A stretch of DNA of 14,681 bases. Origin: Lachnospiraceae bacterium. GTDB taxonomy: Bacteria > Bacillota > Clostridia > Lachnospirales > Lachnospiraceae. Below, piece after piece: positions 14,485 through 14,681 of the stretch. The position numbers and the translations under genes were made by a program. The notes beneath the pieces are model-generated. The model made no database searches. It saw only the letters and a list, made by a program, of their open reading frames with translations, and was not told the origin of the DNA. The stretch is from assembly GCA_900751995.1 (NCBI GenBank), contig CAADTP010000068.1:1-14681 (forward strand), read 5' to 3'. Every line of letters starts with the position of its first letter. The first letter of the stretch is position 1.

Positions 14485-14581
14485 AAGCACTCAATGCCTA
14501 TGACATGATGCCTCTTAAGCAGACAAGGTAAATAACCGGAGCTACTTAAGAGGAATCAGGAGAGGTATTGGGTGCTTTTTT
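14485..14581 (+). repeat. Long imperfect inverted repeat ending in a T tract
   Basis: Arms 14485-14499 and 14563-14577 pair over 15 positions with only wobble deviations. Inside them CCTCTTAAG (14511-14519) pairs perfectly with CTTAAGAGG (14545-14553), TGAT/ATCA pairing joins the two stems, and a small GGT/ACC hairpin sits in the apical loop. A T run ends the element at 14576-14581. It could be a large terminator, a structured small RNA, or a small mobile repeat; no gene lies inside it. Confidence 0.6.
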
Positions 14582-14610
14582 ATTAGAGCCTGTGAAAAAA
14601 TCTCTGTAAA

Positions 14611-14640
14611 TTGAACACTATAAGGGTCTTCTATGATAAA
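14611..14640 (+). promoter_or_regulatory. Candidate transposase promoter
   Basis: TTGAAC at 14611-14616 is followed by TATGAT at 14632-14637 (15-base spacer) or GATAAA at 14635-14640 (18-base spacer). A start near 14643 would leave the left arm of the next hairpin out of the mRNA, so the ribosome site would be free in IS-made transcripts. Confidence 0.4.
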
Positions 14641-14665
14641 ATATATTAAATCATAGGAGGCCTTT
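14622..14665 (+). promoter_or_regulatory. Hairpin hiding the transposase ribosome site
   Basis: Positions 14622-14637 can pair with 14650-14665 over 16 bp, including G-T wobbles, around a 12-base AT-rich loop. The right arm contains AGGAGG at 14655-14660, the ribosome site for the ATG at 14670. Transcripts entering from outside would fold it shut. Confidence 0.65.
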
Positions 14666-14669
14666 TATT

Positions 14670-14681
14670 ATGGCAAACAGA
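14670..14681 (+). CDS. Start of a probable IS transposase, truncated by the window
   Basis: Only four codons are in the window (Met-Ala-Asn-Arg). AGGAGG at 14655-14660 lies 9 bases before the ATG. The transposase call rests on the IS-like end and the RBS-hiding hairpin just upstream, not on the protein itself, which cannot be judged from four residues. Confidence 0.4.

Larger units (their letters stand above)
14586..14681 (+). mobile_element. Left end of an insertion sequence, IS256-like (partial)
   Basis: Starting near 14586, GAGCCTGTGAAAAAATC and the following CTGTAAATTG resemble terminal inverted repeats of IS256-type elements as I remember them. A promoter-like stretch, an RBS-hiding hairpin and the first codons of a reading frame then follow, as expected for an IS. 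The rest lies outside the window, so the family and the boundary are uncertain. Confidence 0.45.

Noticed and set aside
1..14681. tRNA or rRNA genes and CRISPR arrays
   Set aside because: Looked for and not seen: no cloverleaf-type or rRNA-like stretches, and no regularly spaced direct repeats of CRISPR length.

Overview
The window is a piece of a Firmicutes chromosome, most likely from the class Clostridia and the family Lachnospiraceae. The evidence is protein sequence style, moderate GC with strong AGGAGG ribosome sites, a 390-residue Prs variant, and the gene order rplS - signal peptidase - rbgA - rnhB - yraN - pgeF. No database search was possible, so the genus is not called.

Layout. 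(1) 5-3096: pheT overlaps a histidine-phosphatase gene by one base and the pair ends at a clear intrinsic terminator. (2) 3174-5864: a two-gene operon with its own promoter encodes a MotA/TolQ/ExbB-type stator protein with a long coiled-coil tail and a MotB/OmpA-type partner. This is a ZorA/ZorB-like ion-driven motor with no effector gene beside it. (3) 5884-9969: a housekeeping run starts at a strong promoter and a probable L19 leader: rplS, terminator, then lepB-like signal peptidase, rbgA, rnhB, yraN and pgeF. The yraN gene has no ATG, GTG or TTG start and seems to begin at ATT. (4) 9989-11296: prs on the minus strand, with its own promoter and a terminator shared with pgeF at the convergent junction.

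(5) 11489-13923: composition drops sharply to AT-rich DNA. Three genes encode a HEPN-domain protein (R-x4-H motif), an OLD/AAA_15-type ATPase with Walker A, signature, Walker B and H-loop motifs, and a small TOPRIM-like protein. The HEPN and ATPase genes share a TGTAGTATAG ... GTGGAGG upstream module. This looks like an acquired defence cassette: the ATPase and TOPRIM protein resemble a split OLD/AbiL/PARIS-type sensor and nuclease, with a HEPN RNase-like gene as an extra component. It is the best candidate here for an undescribed system.

(6) 13924-14681: no large gene. It holds a terminator, a short transcription unit with an extended -10 promoter and a 28-residue hydrophobic peptide that resembles a type I toxin, a long hairpin ending in a T tract, and the left end of an insertion sequence. 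The first codons of the IS transposase are at the window edge, and its ribosome site lies inside a 16-bp stem.

Together, regions 1, 3 and 4 are translation, ribosome-assembly, envelope and nucleotide housekeeping. The motor operon is inserted among these core genes, and the right-hand 3 kb is accessory DNA with signs of horizontal transfer.
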